From Phytophthora quininea (lineage: Eukaryota > Oomycota > Peronosporomycetes > Peronosporales > Peronosporaceae), in NCBI GenBank assembly GCA_011947345.1, contig JAAVTG010000583.1:62001-126000 (forward strand): DNA of 64,000 nucleotides. Reading direction: 5' to 3'. Below, one piece after another: positions 12,543 through 24,800 of the stretch (its first letter is position 1; each line of letters begins with the position of its first letter). The notes beneath the pieces are model-generated. The model saw nothing but the letters and a program-made list of their open reading frames with translations. It made no database searches and had not been told where the DNA came from. Position numbers and translations under genes: made by a program.

Positions 12543-13490
12543 CAGACGCGGTCACTTGGATACTGTCCAGTGGCTGCTCATGGATCAAAAGTATATGCTG
12601 AACTGTTGCCCTTCCGATGCTATGCTGGCTGCTGTTAAGCATGGGAAATTAAATGTGGTTCGATGGATATACGAGCAGTACGGCCGCTGCTTTACCCTTT
12701 AAAGAAAATTATTATGATCCAGCGCCTTGTATGATAGACATCGCAGCTCGTTGTGGATTTCTTGAACTGCTCCAGTTTCTGTGTAATATTCGTGGATCGA
12801 AGTGCACTACGGAGGCGATGGACGGCGTTGATGCTAATGGACATTACGAAATAGTCAAGTGGCTACACTGGAATCGCTCTGAAAGCAATTCCTCAGCAGC
12901 AATGGTCGGTGCTTCCGCCAACGGGGACTTGAAAATACTACAATGGTTGAATGATAACACAGGAGCTGGTTACACATGCAAAACGAAGGCGGCAGCTGCG
13001 CGTAATGGTCATCTTGAGACTGTGAAGTGCATTCATAACTATGACTCTGTAACCCCTGTTTCTTCAGCTATCGCTAGTGCAGCCGTTATGGTCATCTGGA
13101 CGTCGTCAAGTGGCTGTACGATGCTCATCCGAATCTGAGCCTAGCCAAAACTGTGGATGGTGCATGCCGCCGATAACGACTGTTTCTTTAGGACGAAACG
13201 CTATTATATGATCGTCACTTAGTCGTTATCAAATGGCTGCTCGCGCATTGCTCATCAAGTACAAGAAAAAAAATGCACTATACCAGCAATGCGCGAGGCG
13301 ATCAAATATGGATTTATTCGAGGTTGCGCTTTTTCTTCATGCGCAGCATCCTGCCTACAGTTTCCAGGACGTAAAAATGGTACTGATGACTTCGTCGAAC
13401 ATGAAAAATGCGGTATGGCTCAGACTGCAAAGATATCCGAGCTTGGTTTGTGGAAGCGTACCCGTTACAACAAGTGATTGGTTCGAATGA
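11702..13490 (+). pseudogene. Ankyrin-like repeat gene, copy A (broken, chimeric)
   Basis: It starts with the family's conserved N-terminal module (MKVVDLLL ... ISTYLIEDIPLHRACELSP ... WTVAKLVHTE) and continues into ankyrin-like repeats. A 1-nt frameshift near 11,935 separates the first about 80 residues from the rest. The first about 843 bp are nearly identical to copy B on the other strand (28,842-28,001). After about 12,542 the two diverge abruptly and copy A falls apart: a stop near 12,700 (YGRCFTL*), then in-family repeats in another frame (12,720-13,137), then a decayed C-terminal tail (about 13,300-13,490). Ankyrin-like repeats usually mediate protein binding; this copy is unlikely to be functional. 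Confidence 0.8.
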
Positions 13491-13997
13491 AGTCAGCCGC
13501 TGGTGAAGCAATTATTCAATCGGTCGCTGCAACATGCTAGTTCGTGCAGTCAAGTCATGTAAAAAGTTTGCAATTGCCTCCTCGCCAATAGAGTGTTCAT
13601 GTTCGATGTATCGACACTATTGTTCAGCAATTCTTGGATCCTCTGTCGTGAATATCATCTTCTGTCCCTGGGAACGTGCCACCAGCATCCGCCCAAACAA
13701 AAGTCAAAAGCTTCGTAAAGAATGAGCTCTGAAGTCCACTTGGCCCATGAGATCGCGAGTATGAGGCTGCAGCACTAGGCATCAGTCCGTGAAATCGGCG
13801 GAAGTCTACTCTTAGTGAACAACTACTTGTGGGAAGTGCTGATAGATAGCTGTCACTCTTATCTTCATACTCGTGGAGCATCATCATCTACCAGCCCTTC
13901 ACGGCCAAAACGAGATCCAGGAGGAATGGTTTTCATATGAAAAGTCTCGTCACATTTGTCATATGTATACTCAAGTTCCCAAATGTTACAACTCCAT
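13491..13997. other. Intergenic, no supported gene
   Basis: Between the ankyrin pseudogene tail and a small secreted-protein gene read from the other strand. Only short frames are visible and none shows a domain. Confidence 0.4.
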
Positions 13998-14375
13998 TTA
14001 CTCGTCGTCCTCGTCTTCGTCGTAGTCCTCTCCGTCCTCCTCGACGTCCTGGCTGACCGAGCCGAGCTTGCTGTTGTACGGGTTGGGGTACGGGCAGAGC
14101 AGCTTGGGGTCGTCGTAGTCTTGCTCGGTGCTCGTGGACTCGCTGTCGTTCTTGCAGATGCCGTACGTGTAGTTGAGGCGCACGCACGTGCCCTTAGAGG
14201 CGCACGGGTACACGGACGGGTCCACGCAGTTGTTGTAGGCGCACTGGTGGCCGATGGGCGTCACGTAGAACTTGTCGTGGCCCACGTGCAGCTTGATGTG
14301 CACGGCCTGCTGCTCGGCCAGCACCAGCGCGGCGACGGCGGCGGCGGCGACTGCGAACGTCTGGAAGAGCTGCAT
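13998..14375 (-). CDS. Small secreted protein with acidic tail
   Basis: 125 residues from the ATG at 14,375; an in-frame ATG 15 codons upstream would hide the signal peptide, so the inner start is chosen. MQLFQTFAVAAAAVAALVLA is a clear signal peptide. The mature part starts with VHIKLHVGHDK, closely resembling VHLRVHVSQDK at the same place in the Cys-rich gene at 31,536. It then has Cys residues in QCAYNNC and at PCASKGTC, a Cys at GICKND, and one at LLCPYP. The last about 20 residues are almost all Asp/Glu. It is predicted to be extracellular. No known domain is recognised; an apoplastic or effector-like role is only a guess. Confidence 0.65.
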   Translation of the reverse strand: MQLFQTFAVAAAAVAALVLAEQQAVHIKLHVGHDKFYVTPIGHQCAYNNCVDPSVYPCASKGTCVRLNYTYGICKNDSESTSTEQDYDDPKLLCPYPNPYNSKLGSVSQDVEEDGEDYDEDEDDE

Positions 14376-14628
14376 CTTGCGGGTGTTTGCGATCTTCACG
14401 AATGATTCAGGAGATTGCATGTCAAACTCGAAAAATATGTTTTTGTCCGTGGTTGTGATTGGCCAACAATGATTTTTTTAAACATGATTTCTTATTTGTA
14501 GCCACCTCAATTTTTGCTGCGAGAGCACTTTTGCGTCCACACAAATGTAATCTGACTGATAATGCTCTTGTTGATTCCCATTGTCAGCCATCGGCTACTT
14601 TTACGGCACGACATTTGCAGCCTTCCTG

Positions 14629-17279
14629 TTAAACGTGCACTTCGCCATCATCAAGCGCGTACTCCTCCATGCCTTCTTCCTGGTCCAGTTGTCTGTACTT
14701 CCGCTGCGCCTCTTGTCGCGCCAGACACGACGCAAATGGCTTACGAAGACAACTCACCGCAGAGCCGGTCAAGGATCCGAGATGGTTGTACAGCTGTGAG
14801 ACTCGATTGCCAGTCTGCAGTTGCCATGCCGCAATCTCATCCTTGAGACTCTGCGCGTGGTCGTGCTCGCCAGCGGCCCGAGCCACAGGGTCGGCGACTG
14901 TGATGCCGCTACTGAGGGTGTTTGGCTTCCTTGGCGTGTGCAAGTCGATCGTCGACGGACGCAGCAGGTGGGATCCGAACAGCTTCGACGCTCGACCGCT
15001 GAAGACCACACGGGATGGAGACCGCGATCCATCGTTGTCGCCTTTAAGCGGACTGTCGATCCTTGCCACGTCGCGGCGTAGCGGCTTCAGCACAGTTTCG
15101 TCCGGGCGTTTGTTTGGGTCGCACATTGGCAAGTAGACTACGTTAACGTTCTGCTCCGCTTCGGAGAGAGACCAATGGTTCGCAAGCTTCACGCGCATTG
15201 CTGGGTCCAACTCGCTCGCCAACACCTGCAGCCACATGCGTCCTTGTTGGGCGTCGAACACGGTCCCAATGGACGACACGACCGCGCCAGTCCTAACATA
15301 AAATAGTTCCTTCCCAGAGCTGGATGCTTCATCTCGAGCAGCAATTGTGTTGGCAGGAGCACCACTGCTATCGGTTTCGTCCTCCTGGTTACTGTGCTTC
15401 GATTGTGTGCTTTCTGACGAAAGAACGACCTGGAAGTACTGTTTCGGATTCATCTTTCCTGGTGCAGGGATTTCTTGCACCATACAAGTGTTCGTCTTGG
15501 CATTCGACTGGATGGCATAGCCGTACCGCACAGGAGCGCCGAGGTCTTCAAAGTCTTCCTCCTCTTCTTTCGCCTCCTCGTTGTTGTCTGAATTGCTGCT
15601 GTGGAGGGCGTTATTATCCTCCTCGTCTTCACTTTCACTATTTTTCGTCGTTGTAGTAGCTTTCTTGGATGGTAATGCGACTCGGATCCACATATGACCT
15701 GCAGCATTAAGCACTCGATGTGTGGATGAAAACACAAGACCAGGTTCAAGGTGACCAACAATTTCCGCCTGGAGATCAGCTGTGCGGCGCAACGGGAGCG
15801 GACGGCGGCTGTATATCATGCGGTAATAACGCTCGGCATCGTCGTGGATTGGTACATCCTGGACGTGAGTATTTCCCCACGGCACCATCACACGCTGAGC
15901 CGTATTGGCGTTCCGCTCAATCACCCACGCATCCGGACCAGCACTCTTACCTGTGGATGCCTCTTCGTCCTGGTTTTCAGGGTGGTCCTCTTCACTCTTG
16001 TTGCCGCCATCCTCCAGCTCCTGCTGCGATTTCAACGGCTCGATTCGCACCCAAATGCGGTCTTTTAGCAGTTTGCGTTCGATCGCACGCACAACCCGAA
16101 AGCTCTCCACATTGTACAGCCTCGGAGCCTGCAAACTCGGGATTGCACGCACCGGCAGCTCGCCCGCCCATTTGCCTCCTCGCCCAGCAACGTTCTGCAT
16201 ATACACTGGTCCATTTCGGAAAAATCCCAACTCCTTCGGGTCCTCCACCTCGATCAGCGACTTATGGAACGACGCGTTAATCCACCCTCCTAGTCCTGCA
16301 AAGGCCGACGTCACTTTCACTGCCAACTGCGTGAAATCCTGGTTGAATCTACACTCGGTCGCTTGGAAGACACTCACGGGCGGCAAGAACCGCTGCATGT
16401 GACGAGGCGTCTCTGTGCTGCTGGACGACACCGACTCCTTGTGCAGGCTAAACACCGGCTCCCGATGCAACACCATCCTATCTCTCGCGCACATGTAGGT
16501 CGGAAACTCTGCAAGATAAGACGTCAGTAAACTATCCGGTTGGGAAAGCAAACGTAATTTCTTCTACCAGGAAGTCTCCGCATGTAGCGGAATTGAGCCG
16601 GCTGGGAGCTCACAGTAGAGCATAATTGGCGCGACGGGAGGTCGCTGCCGTCCACGGGGTGGACCCACTTGGATATTCAAAGTGTACTCGGATGTAGCCG
16701 TTGTTCTTGGCGTTGGAGAAGTATCCGCGGCGGATCTTGAGCCAGATCTGGTCCTCGTAGTGCAGGACGCTGGAGCAGGCGAAGTAGCAGCCCACGCGGA
16801 GCTCCCCGCAGCTAGCAATGACAAGAATGGAATACAGTCAGTGGTATGATATTTTTCTTTAATTGTACGAGTCGCTAACGCACCGGTCGATCTGCTTCTC
16901 GCGTGGAGACGAGTACACGAACAGCCGCTCGCGGTTGAGCAGTGCGGAGGAGGACGCCGCGCCACTTTCGGGGCCAATGTACTGGAAGAACTCCTCCATC
17001 AACGCCGCAAAAGCCAAAGTGAAGTCCTGTGGAATGGAAGAGCGAGGTAAACACCTCAAATAGATACAAATCAAAATGACGCAGTTTAATTATCATCTCT
17101 GATTGGTCGTCATTGAAAATAAATGAGGGTTTGAGGGTTTTACAGGGAGAGGACGAAAGTATGACCACGTTTGTTGCCTTTCGCTACTCGCGCTATGATA
17201 CATTTGGTGTGTCGTCTTGAGACACAGAGCTGCCTCCTCTGTCGTGGGCAACACCAGGTTGGCTGTACAATTCGTCCAT
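14629..17279 (-). CDS. Multi-SH3-like-domain protein of unknown function
   Basis: Proposed four-exon gene. Exon 1 may start at 17,279 (MDELYSQPGVAHDRGGSS). Exon 2 reads DFTLAFAALMEEFFQYIGPE, followed by an intron beginning GTGCG near 16,884. Exon 3 carries ELRVGCYFACSSVLHYEDQ and needs one 1-nt frame correction near 16,670. The last exon, from about 16,509, is long and ends at 14,629. At least four segments end in the same beta-strand signature (IWLKIRRG, IWVRIEP, MWIRVALPS, MWLQVLA), as in SH3-like barrels. Between them lie acidic Ser-rich linkers; the C-terminus is charged. No catalytic motif was found. It starts only 55 bp past the FGAM synthase stop on the same strand. The first exon is the least certain part. 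Confidence 0.55.
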
Positions 17280-17334
17280 CTTGTTGACGTTATACGGACT
17301 GCAGACGCTCCATCTTCTATTACTTGGCCCATAC

Positions 17335-20300
17335 TTACTGACCCTCGCAGAAGCTCTTGGCGTTCTGGAAGATCTGCATCCACGGGCTCACCGGGTGCGC
17401 CTCGAACTCGGCCGGCATGTATGGCCACTGGTACTTGAGGAAGCAGCGCTCCGGGTGCGGCATCAAGCACATGTGGCGGCCGTCGGCGGACACAAGACCG
17501 GCAATGCCCTGCGGCGAGCCGTTCGGGTTGAACGGGTACTCCTCCGTGGGCTGGTTGTCATCGTCCACGTAGCGGATAGCAGCCAGACCGCTCGAGACGT
17601 ATTGCTCCTGGATCTTAGGGTGCGTGAAGTGCGCGCGGCCCTCGCCGTGCGAGATCCACACACCGAGCGACGAGCCGGCCATGCCCTTAAGCATTACGGC
17701 GTTCGACTCCTGGATCTGCACCGACACGAAACGAGACTCGTGACGGCCCGACTCGTTGTGCACGAAGCGCGGCTGCGCTGACGTCTTGGTCTCCGCCTCC
17801 AAAGCTTTGGCCTGCGGGTGGTTCAGCCAGCCAAGCAGCGTCATGAACTGGCAGCCATTGCAGGCACCGAAACTGAACGTGTCCTCGCGCGCCTTAAAGG
17901 CGGCGAACTGCTTCAGCACGTCGCCATGGTACTTGACGACGCCAGCCCAGCCCTTGGCCGAGCCGAGCACGTCAGCGAACGTGAAGCCGCCGACGAACGC
18001 AACACCGCGGAAGCGCTCGTCGAGCACCACGCGCTTGTTCACGAGGTCCGACATGACGACGTCCCAGACCTCAAAGCCGGCGTGGTGGAACGCAGCCAGC
18101 ATCTCACGCTCGCCATTGCTGCCTTCCTCACGAAGCACAGCCACACGGTGCTGCGAACGAGTGCTCAACTGACGCTCTGGAGTCAGCTTCGGCTCGTACG
18201 ACACCTTCCAGTGCGGCGCTTTGCGCGTGCGAAGCGAACGTTGCTCCTGGGCAACACACTCCGGGTTGCACTGACGCTTCTCGAGCTCGAAGCTGGTCGC
18301 CTCCCACACGTCGCGCAGCTCCACCATCTGATCCTCAAGGACACTAGCGCCGTTCACGCTGACCTTAACGGCACCGTCGGTGGTCACCTTGCCCAGCTTC
18401 ACGAGCGGCACGCTCGACTTGCTGAAGGTTGCCTCCACCTCCGCGGCGTGGGCAGCAGCCACTTGGAAGACGAAGCCGAGCTCCTCAGCAAAGAGGACCT
18501 CAATGACGTCCTTGGTCGTCGCCGTCTTGTTAGCCGCGAACGGGATGTCCACGTCCAGGCCGCAGTTACCGGCGAAGGCCATCTCGAGCAGCGTCACAAT
18601 GAGACCGCCATCGCTACGATCGTGACCAGCCAGCAGGTGGCCAGCCTTGATGCTTGTTTGAATGGCATTGAAGGCATTCTTAAACAGAGCGGCGTCCTCC
18701 ACGTCCGGGGACACGTTGCCGACCTGCCCGTACACCTGCGCCAGGGCAGATCCACCAAGACGGTACGCGCCCTTGCCAGCGTCCACGTAGTACAGCAGGC
18801 TGTCATCAGCGTGAGTCTTAAGTTCAGGGGTTACCTTCAGCTCGACGTCCTCCGTCGGCGCGTACATGGTAATCACGAGCGTGCCGGGGTCTTTACGTCC
18901 TTCTTGTTGACCTTGGCGGCCATGGACAGAGAGTCCTTACCGCCGTCAACGGCAACGCCCACCTCCTTCATGAAGGTGGTCATGGCCTCGCAGCACTCGT
19001 ACATGCGCGCAGCTTCGTTCGGCAGCTTAGCAGCCCACATCCAGTTGGCCGAACACTTGCAGTCGTCCAGACCACGTCCGCCCAGAGCAGCCCACACCAT
19101 GTTGGTGAGGGACTCACCCACACTCAGGCGAGCCATGGCTCCGGGGTTAACCAGACCCTTCACAGGCTGCTCACCACAGGCGCTCACTACACCGGTGAAC
19201 TTGCCGTTCTTGTTGGGCAGGTGAGACTGGGCGACGACAGCGCAATCGGCAAGCGTCAGCTGGAGAGGACCGACGGTCTGCTGCTGCGCGATCAAACCAC
19301 TGACCGAGCGGTCAACCTTGTTGGTCAAGAAGCGCTTCGAGCCAACAGACAGAAGGCGCAACACGCGGTCAAGGGCGTCACGAAGAGTAATATCGGCGGG
19401 GAGAGACAGCTCGGACACCGGCTCCGTGGCCTTAGTGTCCGTGAAGGTCTTCTGCGGCATCTTGCCCAGCACCAGGTCCAAATCCAAATCGAACGGCGTC
19501 GAATCATCCTGCGAGTCGTGCAAAACGACGTGGCCGTCGCCAGTAACCTGGCCCAGCAGTGCGTACGGACAGTTCTCGCGCTTGCAGATCTTGTCGAACA
19601 GCTCAACGTGCTCCGGACGCAGCAGCAGAGCGTCATTCTCCTGGTACTCAGCTCCCCAGATCTCAAGAACAGAGAGGGTTTCGTCGCCGACAAGGATGCT
19701 GCGCACCTCGTAACGAGCACCGCCACGGTTCGCATCGCCGGGCTTCGAGTTCGACACCTCCACAATCTCCTTCAGCACGTTGCCGTTACCGCCAGCACCC
19801 TGGTCGTGGATGGAGACGATCGGGTTCTTCTCGCCGAGGTCGCAACACGCGCGAATGACCTTGTTCAGCTTGCACTCCATCTCAGCATCGCCACGCTGCA
19901 CAGCGTTGAAGTCCAGCTCAGCGGTCTTGGCGTCCTGGATACGGCTCGATGCAGCGCCGCCGCCCATACCAATTCGGTAGCAAGGACCGCCGATCTTGAC
20001 GACCCACATCTGAATCTCCGGTTCGCCCTTGGTGCAGTGGCGACCGTCAAGCTGACCAAGACCGGCGGAGAACATGATCGGCTTAATGTACTCGCGGCGC
20101 TCGCCGTTGGGCAGCACCATACCGAAAGAGCGAGCAAAACCGGTGACAACCGGCTCGCCGAACTTGTTACCGTAGTCCGAGGCACCGTTGGAAGCCTGGA
20201 TCAGGATGTCACGCGGGTGAGCGAGGTTGGACGGGTACTCGAGTTTCTCGTCCTCCCACGGAAGCTGATAGCCCTCCAGGTTAAGGTTTCCCACCGAGTA

Positions 20301-21416
20301 GGCGCTGACGCCAGCTACGACGTTGGCACCACGGCCAGTAGCCTGAACATCGCGAATACGTCCACCCGTGCCGGTCTCAGCACCAGGGAACGGAGCTACA
20401 CCAGATGGGAAGTTGTGCGTCTCAGCCGTCAGCAGCAGGTGGCTCTCAAGACTGCGCTCCTGCACAGCCGAGGGCTCGCCGGGGTTCACAGGTCCGAGCG
20501 TCGTGATGTCCGCGCCCTTAATGACCGACGAGTTGTCGTGGAAGGCGATGACGCTGTTCTTCTTAGCGTTCTCCGTGAGCGTGTTCTTGACCATCTGAAA
20601 CAGTGTCTGAGGCATCTCCTTGCCGTCCACGACGATCTTACCGCCGAAGAACCAATGGCGCGAGTGCTCCGAGTTACTTTGGCCCATGTCAAAGCACTCG
20701 ACGTCCGTCGGGTTGCGTTGCAGCTTCTCCTTGAACAGGTTCAGGTAGTACTGCAGGTCCCAGTCATCGAAGCCCAGACCGATCTCCTCGTTGATCTCCT
20801 TCAGCGCATCCAGTCCGCGCTCCATGATGGGGATCTTGCGGACCGGTTGCACGGTCTTGCCGTGCCAGAAGCTGGTGAGCGGGTTCTCGTAGACCTGCTG
20901 GGTCATGCGGTCGCACTGATGACGCAACAGGGTCTGCTGCATATTTTCCAGAGCCTGCGGCTCCGTGGCAGCGCTGTAGCGCACCAAATACCTGGTGGCG
21001 CGCTCGATGCGCTTGATGGCCGTGATACCGCACGCGTGGCAGATGGCCACGGCGTTGCTGGACCACGCCGTGGAGAAGTTCATGCGCGGACCGACCTCTA
21101 CGAGCCACTCCTTGCTGTCCTCGCTCTTGGTCAGGAACGGCTGCTTGGCGCGCGTCTGCTGCGGCTCGAAGGTCTCGGACAGCAGCCAGAGCAGCGTCTC
21201 CTGGTCCGCGTCGGACAGCGTGGCTCCCGCGTGGGTCTCCACATAGAAGCAGTACTCGGTCTGCAGCTCGTTCACGGTCAGCGTCGCTTGGGCTCGCAGC
21301 GCGCCCAGCAGCGTGCGCGTGGCGTGCGCCGTGAAGGCGGGCGAGCGGTAGAAGCGCAGCAGCGACGACTTGAGAGACGACTGCGTCTTGAGCTTCTTCT
21401 CGGGCGACGAGGCCAT
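17335..21416 (-). CDS. Phosphoribosylformylglycinamidine (FGAM) synthase
   Basis: Fourth step of purine synthesis: converts FGAR, glutamine and ATP to FGAM. Start MASSPEKK at 21,416; stop at 17,335-17,337; about 1,360 residues, close to the usual size of about 1,300-1,340 for the single-chain eukaryotic/proteobacterial form. Order: N-terminal PurS-like domain, helical linker, two synthase halves (RIGMGGGAASSR, DQGAGGNGNVLKEIVE) and a C-terminal glutamine amidotransferase with the catalytic Cys in FGACNGCQFM and the His-x-Glu in MPHPERCF. A 1-nt frameshift near 18,887 (a CCCC run, read on the minus strand) splits it into 847 and about 513 codons. Both sides are fully conserved, so it is probably a sequencing error. 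It is divergent from the gene at 21,898. Confidence 0.95.
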
Positions 21417-21897
21417 GGCGGAGAGGAGAGCGAGCGAGGTTGAAGCTCGAGAGGTGGTGGCGGACGGACTGCAAATGCGGTTGTGCATGTTCGGCGCGAT
21501 GGCCAATGCATCGGTGCAACATCCGCGGGCATACAAAGTCCAAGTGTAGTAAGCTAAAAACCGATTTGATCGAGAGAAAACCGGATTTGGCGCGCGTGAC
21601 TTGGATTTTGTATGCCGCAGTTGGCTTGTCTCTGGGCGGCGTTTGGCTGGTTGCGCGGGCGCGATTTGCCTGTGTAGACGAAGGATGTCGAGACCCCAAG
21701 AACCGGTATCCGCCAAGAAGGTTGAGAAGGTGCTGCAGTCGCTGCCACTGCAGCAGTGCTGGCTGGCAGGCGTCGAGTCCAAGACGCACATCTGCAATTT
21801 GCCGTGTTCAACGCCGGTATATGTATGTGGACTAGAGTATGCATCTTTTATCCAATCAAATCGAGGCGATCCCAATAGAGAGCTGTCATTTTGTGCA

Positions 21898-22878
21898 ATG
21901 CTGCAACGTGGGGTGGTGCGCGTCTCGCGCGGGCTGCGCTCGCCCGCGTCGGTGCTGGCGCGTCCGGCGCTCTCCAAGTCGATTATCCAGAACAGCACGC
22001 GTCTCAGCTCCACGAGGGTGCAAGCGGCGTCTCTCAGTTCGTCGCCGTTGCTGCAGAAAGTTGGATTAGCTGCAGCTGTCAGTACCAGCGCAGCCTGCGC
22101 ATTCTGCTCGGCACCGGCGGTGGAGACTACTGCTACTACAGTAGGAAAGAGTGATGGTCGATCGTTGCCCAACGTGGTTCTCTACCAGTACGAGCCGTGT
22201 CCGTACTGCTGCAAGGTGAAGGCGGTGCTGGACTACCTCAAGATCCCATACGAGGTGGTGGAGGTGAACCCTTTGACCAAGAAGGAGACCAAGGCCTTCA
22301 CGGACTACCGCAAGGTGCCGGTGGTGCGCATTGATGACGAAGTGGTGGTGGACTCGTCCGCCATCATCTCACGGCTGCGGGAGCTGGTGGTGGCACCCAA
22401 GGGCAAGCAGGAGGAGGCAGCGCTCGCCGAGGAGGACAAGTGGCGCCAGTGGGTCGACCAGAAGCTCATCATCCTGACGCCTCCCAACATCTACCGCACG
22501 GTCCCCGAAGCGCTGCAAGCCTTTGACTACTGCTTGACAGAGGGCAAATTCACGCCCATGGAGCGGCGGATGTCCAAATACGCCGGCGCTGTGGTGATGT
22601 ATCTGATCGCCAAGCGCTCCAAGAAGAAATACGGCATTGAAGACGAGCGTCAGTCGCTGTACTCGGCGCTAGACAGCTGGGTCGATGCTGTCGGAGACAA
22701 CCGCCCGTTCCTAGGAGGTGACGAGCCGAACATGGCCGACCTGTCGGTGTTTGGAGTGCTGCGTGCCATGCACGGACTGGACACCTACAACGACATGATG
22801 CGGGAGACGTCTATCGAGCCGTGGTTCACGCGTATGACGGCAAAGGTTGGCACCAGCTCGCGTACAGCTAGCAACTAA
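21898..22878 (+). CDS. PTGES2-like glutaredoxin/GST-domain protein
   Basis: 326 residues from the ATG at 21,898. An Arg/Ser-rich presequence (about residues 1-50) looks like a mitochondrial targeting signal and is followed by an Ala-rich hydrophobic stretch. A glutaredoxin-like fold comes next with the redox motif CPYC (YEPCPYCCKVKAVLDYL), then KVPVVRIDDEVVVDSS, the usual cis-Pro and glutathione-site region. The C-terminal half is an all-helical GST-type domain ending near FLGGDEPNMADLSVFGVLR. The order matches membrane-associated prostaglandin E synthase 2 homologues. The physiological substrate in oomycetes is unknown. It shares a roughly 480 bp divergent upstream region with FGAM synthase. 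The gene is intact. Confidence 0.88.
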   Translation: MLQRGVVRVSRGLRSPASVLARPALSKSIIQNSTRLSSTRVQAASLSSSPLLQKVGLAAAVSTSAACAFCSAPAVETTATTVGKSDGRSLPNVVLYQYEPCPYCCKVKAVLDYLKIPYEVVEVNPLTKKETKAFTDYRKVPVVRIDDEVVVDSSAIISRLRELVVAPKGKQEEAALAEEDKWRQWVDQKLIILTPPNIYRTVPEALQAFDYCLTEGKFTPMERRMSKYAGAVVMYLIAKRSKKKYGIEDERQSLYSALDSWVDAVGDNRPFLGGDEPNMADLSVFGVLRAMHGLDTYNDMMRETSIEPWFTRMTAKVGTSSRTASN

Positions 22879-22991
22879 CGTAGAGGATAAAGAAAGCTGT
22901 GCTTAGAAACCATACGTGGAGGCTCACTTCATTGTAAGGCGAATTTGAGCGTCAGGTATTTGGACATTGCATCTAGTTGGAAATGGGTCGC

Positions 22992-24669
22992 TTACTCCGC
23001 CTTCTTCTGGATGCGGTGGTAAGCCACACCGGTGCCGGAGATGTTGTCTCCCAGGCCAGCGGTGTGGTCGGGTTTCTTACAAGCCATCATGGGCACGAGG
23101 TGGCACTGGAAGTCGGCCTCCTGCCAAGTGACGACGGGCGAGAACGGGTCCAGCTCCACCTTGAGATCTTGGCGCTTGCTCATTAACTGCTCGCGAGCCA
23201 GCAGCATCTCCACGCGCTCCGCGTCGACCTCCATTTCGGCACTGGTGCGCATAGGCTCGGGCTTATCATTCTCGCTGACGTCGTCTTGCGGCGCCGGTTT
23301 CTTGCCGCACGCAACCTTCGAGCTCATGAGTGCGCTCTGGATCAGAGCCGTCTTGGGGTCCTCCCACATCCCGCCTTCTTTCTGGCAGATAATGTGGAAT
23401 TGTAGCGTGTGGAAGTGAATGCGAGACACATGAGCAAGTGCGAGTTTCTCCTCCTTATCCTTGTCCTGCTCGTTGTCTTGGCCGCTGGTTTGGAAGTTCT
23501 TCTTCGCCTGGTCCGAAAACTGGATGATGTCGTGCAATTGGGAGCTGATCTCAGCAATGCTTGGACGTGAGGTCGTAGCCGTGCCTTCCTCTCCAGTGAT
23601 CAGGTAGTGGTGCAAGATATACAGCTCCTGCTCGTTCAAGCCGATCGAGTCTACCCATGGCAGCACGAGTCGAACGGTGTCGTCGAAGAGACTGAAGTCC
23701 GACACGGCTGCAAACTCGTAGTGCGTGGGGTTTTGGCCAAGAAGAGGTTTTGTAGTACTTCGGATAGGGCTTTGAGTCGCATCAGTCGTCCCTTCTGGTC
23801 CGTCTCGATCTCCATGAGTTGTAGTCCGCCAAACACCACCAAGTCAGGCTTAAACTCGTCCAGAGCCTTCTCAAACTCCTCTAACACCGACAGTCGTGCG
23901 TTATGCACGTCATGGTTGAGGTAGTACCGATTAGCACGAGGAGAAGAGTGTCCTCTGAATGTATCTCCGCTCGAGTACTCCAACACCAAGTGGACATCCT
24001 CCACCTGCGTCTCGTCCAACGTCCCCACCAGTTGGATCCTCGGGTCTCTAAAGTACGGGGTCATCTCCTTGCCGATCGCAGCCCCCAATAGCACCACACA
24101 GCCCTCCGCCGACGCTCGTTCCGCCATAGTAGCAGCATTGCCTCCCACCTTCCTGGAGACCGTCGGAATGGCATCTGCGAGAGCTACCACCTCTCGGAAT
24201 TGCTCTGGACTGAGCATACTCTGCTCCGCTGCAGCCCCAGAGGAGAAATAGTAGGCGAAGCTCTCTTGCAACTCCTTAAAGAACCGATACGCTCGTGGTG
24301 GCGTCTCACCAGCGTATCCACGTACTTGCCGGCTCTGTTGAAGCCTGGCGCAGGCTTCTTCTTGTGCACAGCCTGCTGCTTCTCCACCTTCTGTACGCTC
24401 TGCATGAGCTCCACGGCGGGGACGGCCACGTCTAGGTCGGCGCTGCAGCAGAAGGCGAGACGCGGCGCCGGTCTGGAGGCGTCCGCAGCAGCGTCGCCGC
24501 TCTTGTCGGCGTGGAAGGCCAGCGACGTCAGCATCTGCTGCTGCTCAGCCGTGGAGAGAGCCACATCGCGCGTGGGGAAGAGCTCTGCCAGGCGGTCGGC
24601 GTAGAAGACGGCGGCCGCACACACCGCCAGCGACAGCGCCAGCGCCACCAACTGGGACGCGCTGTACAT
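22992..24669 (-). CDS. ADP-dependent glucokinase
   Basis: Phosphorylates glucose using ADP. The start at 24,669 gives MYSASQLVALALSLAVCAAA, a signal anchor, as in animal ADPGK, which sits in the ER. Conserved blocks: KVGGNAATMAERA (substrate and ADP region), ANRYYLNHD, DLVVFGGLQLME, SIGLNEQEL, and the C-terminal GLGDNISGTGV whose Asp is the catalytic base in this family. Two 1-nt frameshifts interrupt it: near 24,288 (between HHER and YRFFKELQ) and near 23,738 in a CCCC run (between LAK and THYEFA). Sequence on both sides is conserved, so the gene is probably intact in the organism. The gene is about 550 codons, somewhat long for the family. Confidence 0.9.
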
Positions 24670-24800
24670 GATACAAGGTGGGGGAGTTGGTGATTACTTA
24701 AAATGTAGCCATGTTCATCAATCTAGTGGCGATTGATGAACAACGCTTTGCTCAGACTTTGGATGAAGCAGTTCGGGATTTAACTTGTCGAGTTCAAGAC

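Noticed and set aside
18880..18895. Programmed ribosomal frameshift in FGAM synthase
   Set aside because: No slippery heptamer or clear downstream structure is seen, this enzyme is not known to use frameshifting, and similar single-base breaks occur in many unrelated genes nearby.
17818..21443. Two very long open frames on the plus strand (468 and 740 codons)
   Set aside because: They lie antisense to FGAM synthase, whose active-site motifs are unmistakable. The frames have low-complexity Leu/Val/Arg/His composition typical of a shadow frame in GC-rich coding DNA.
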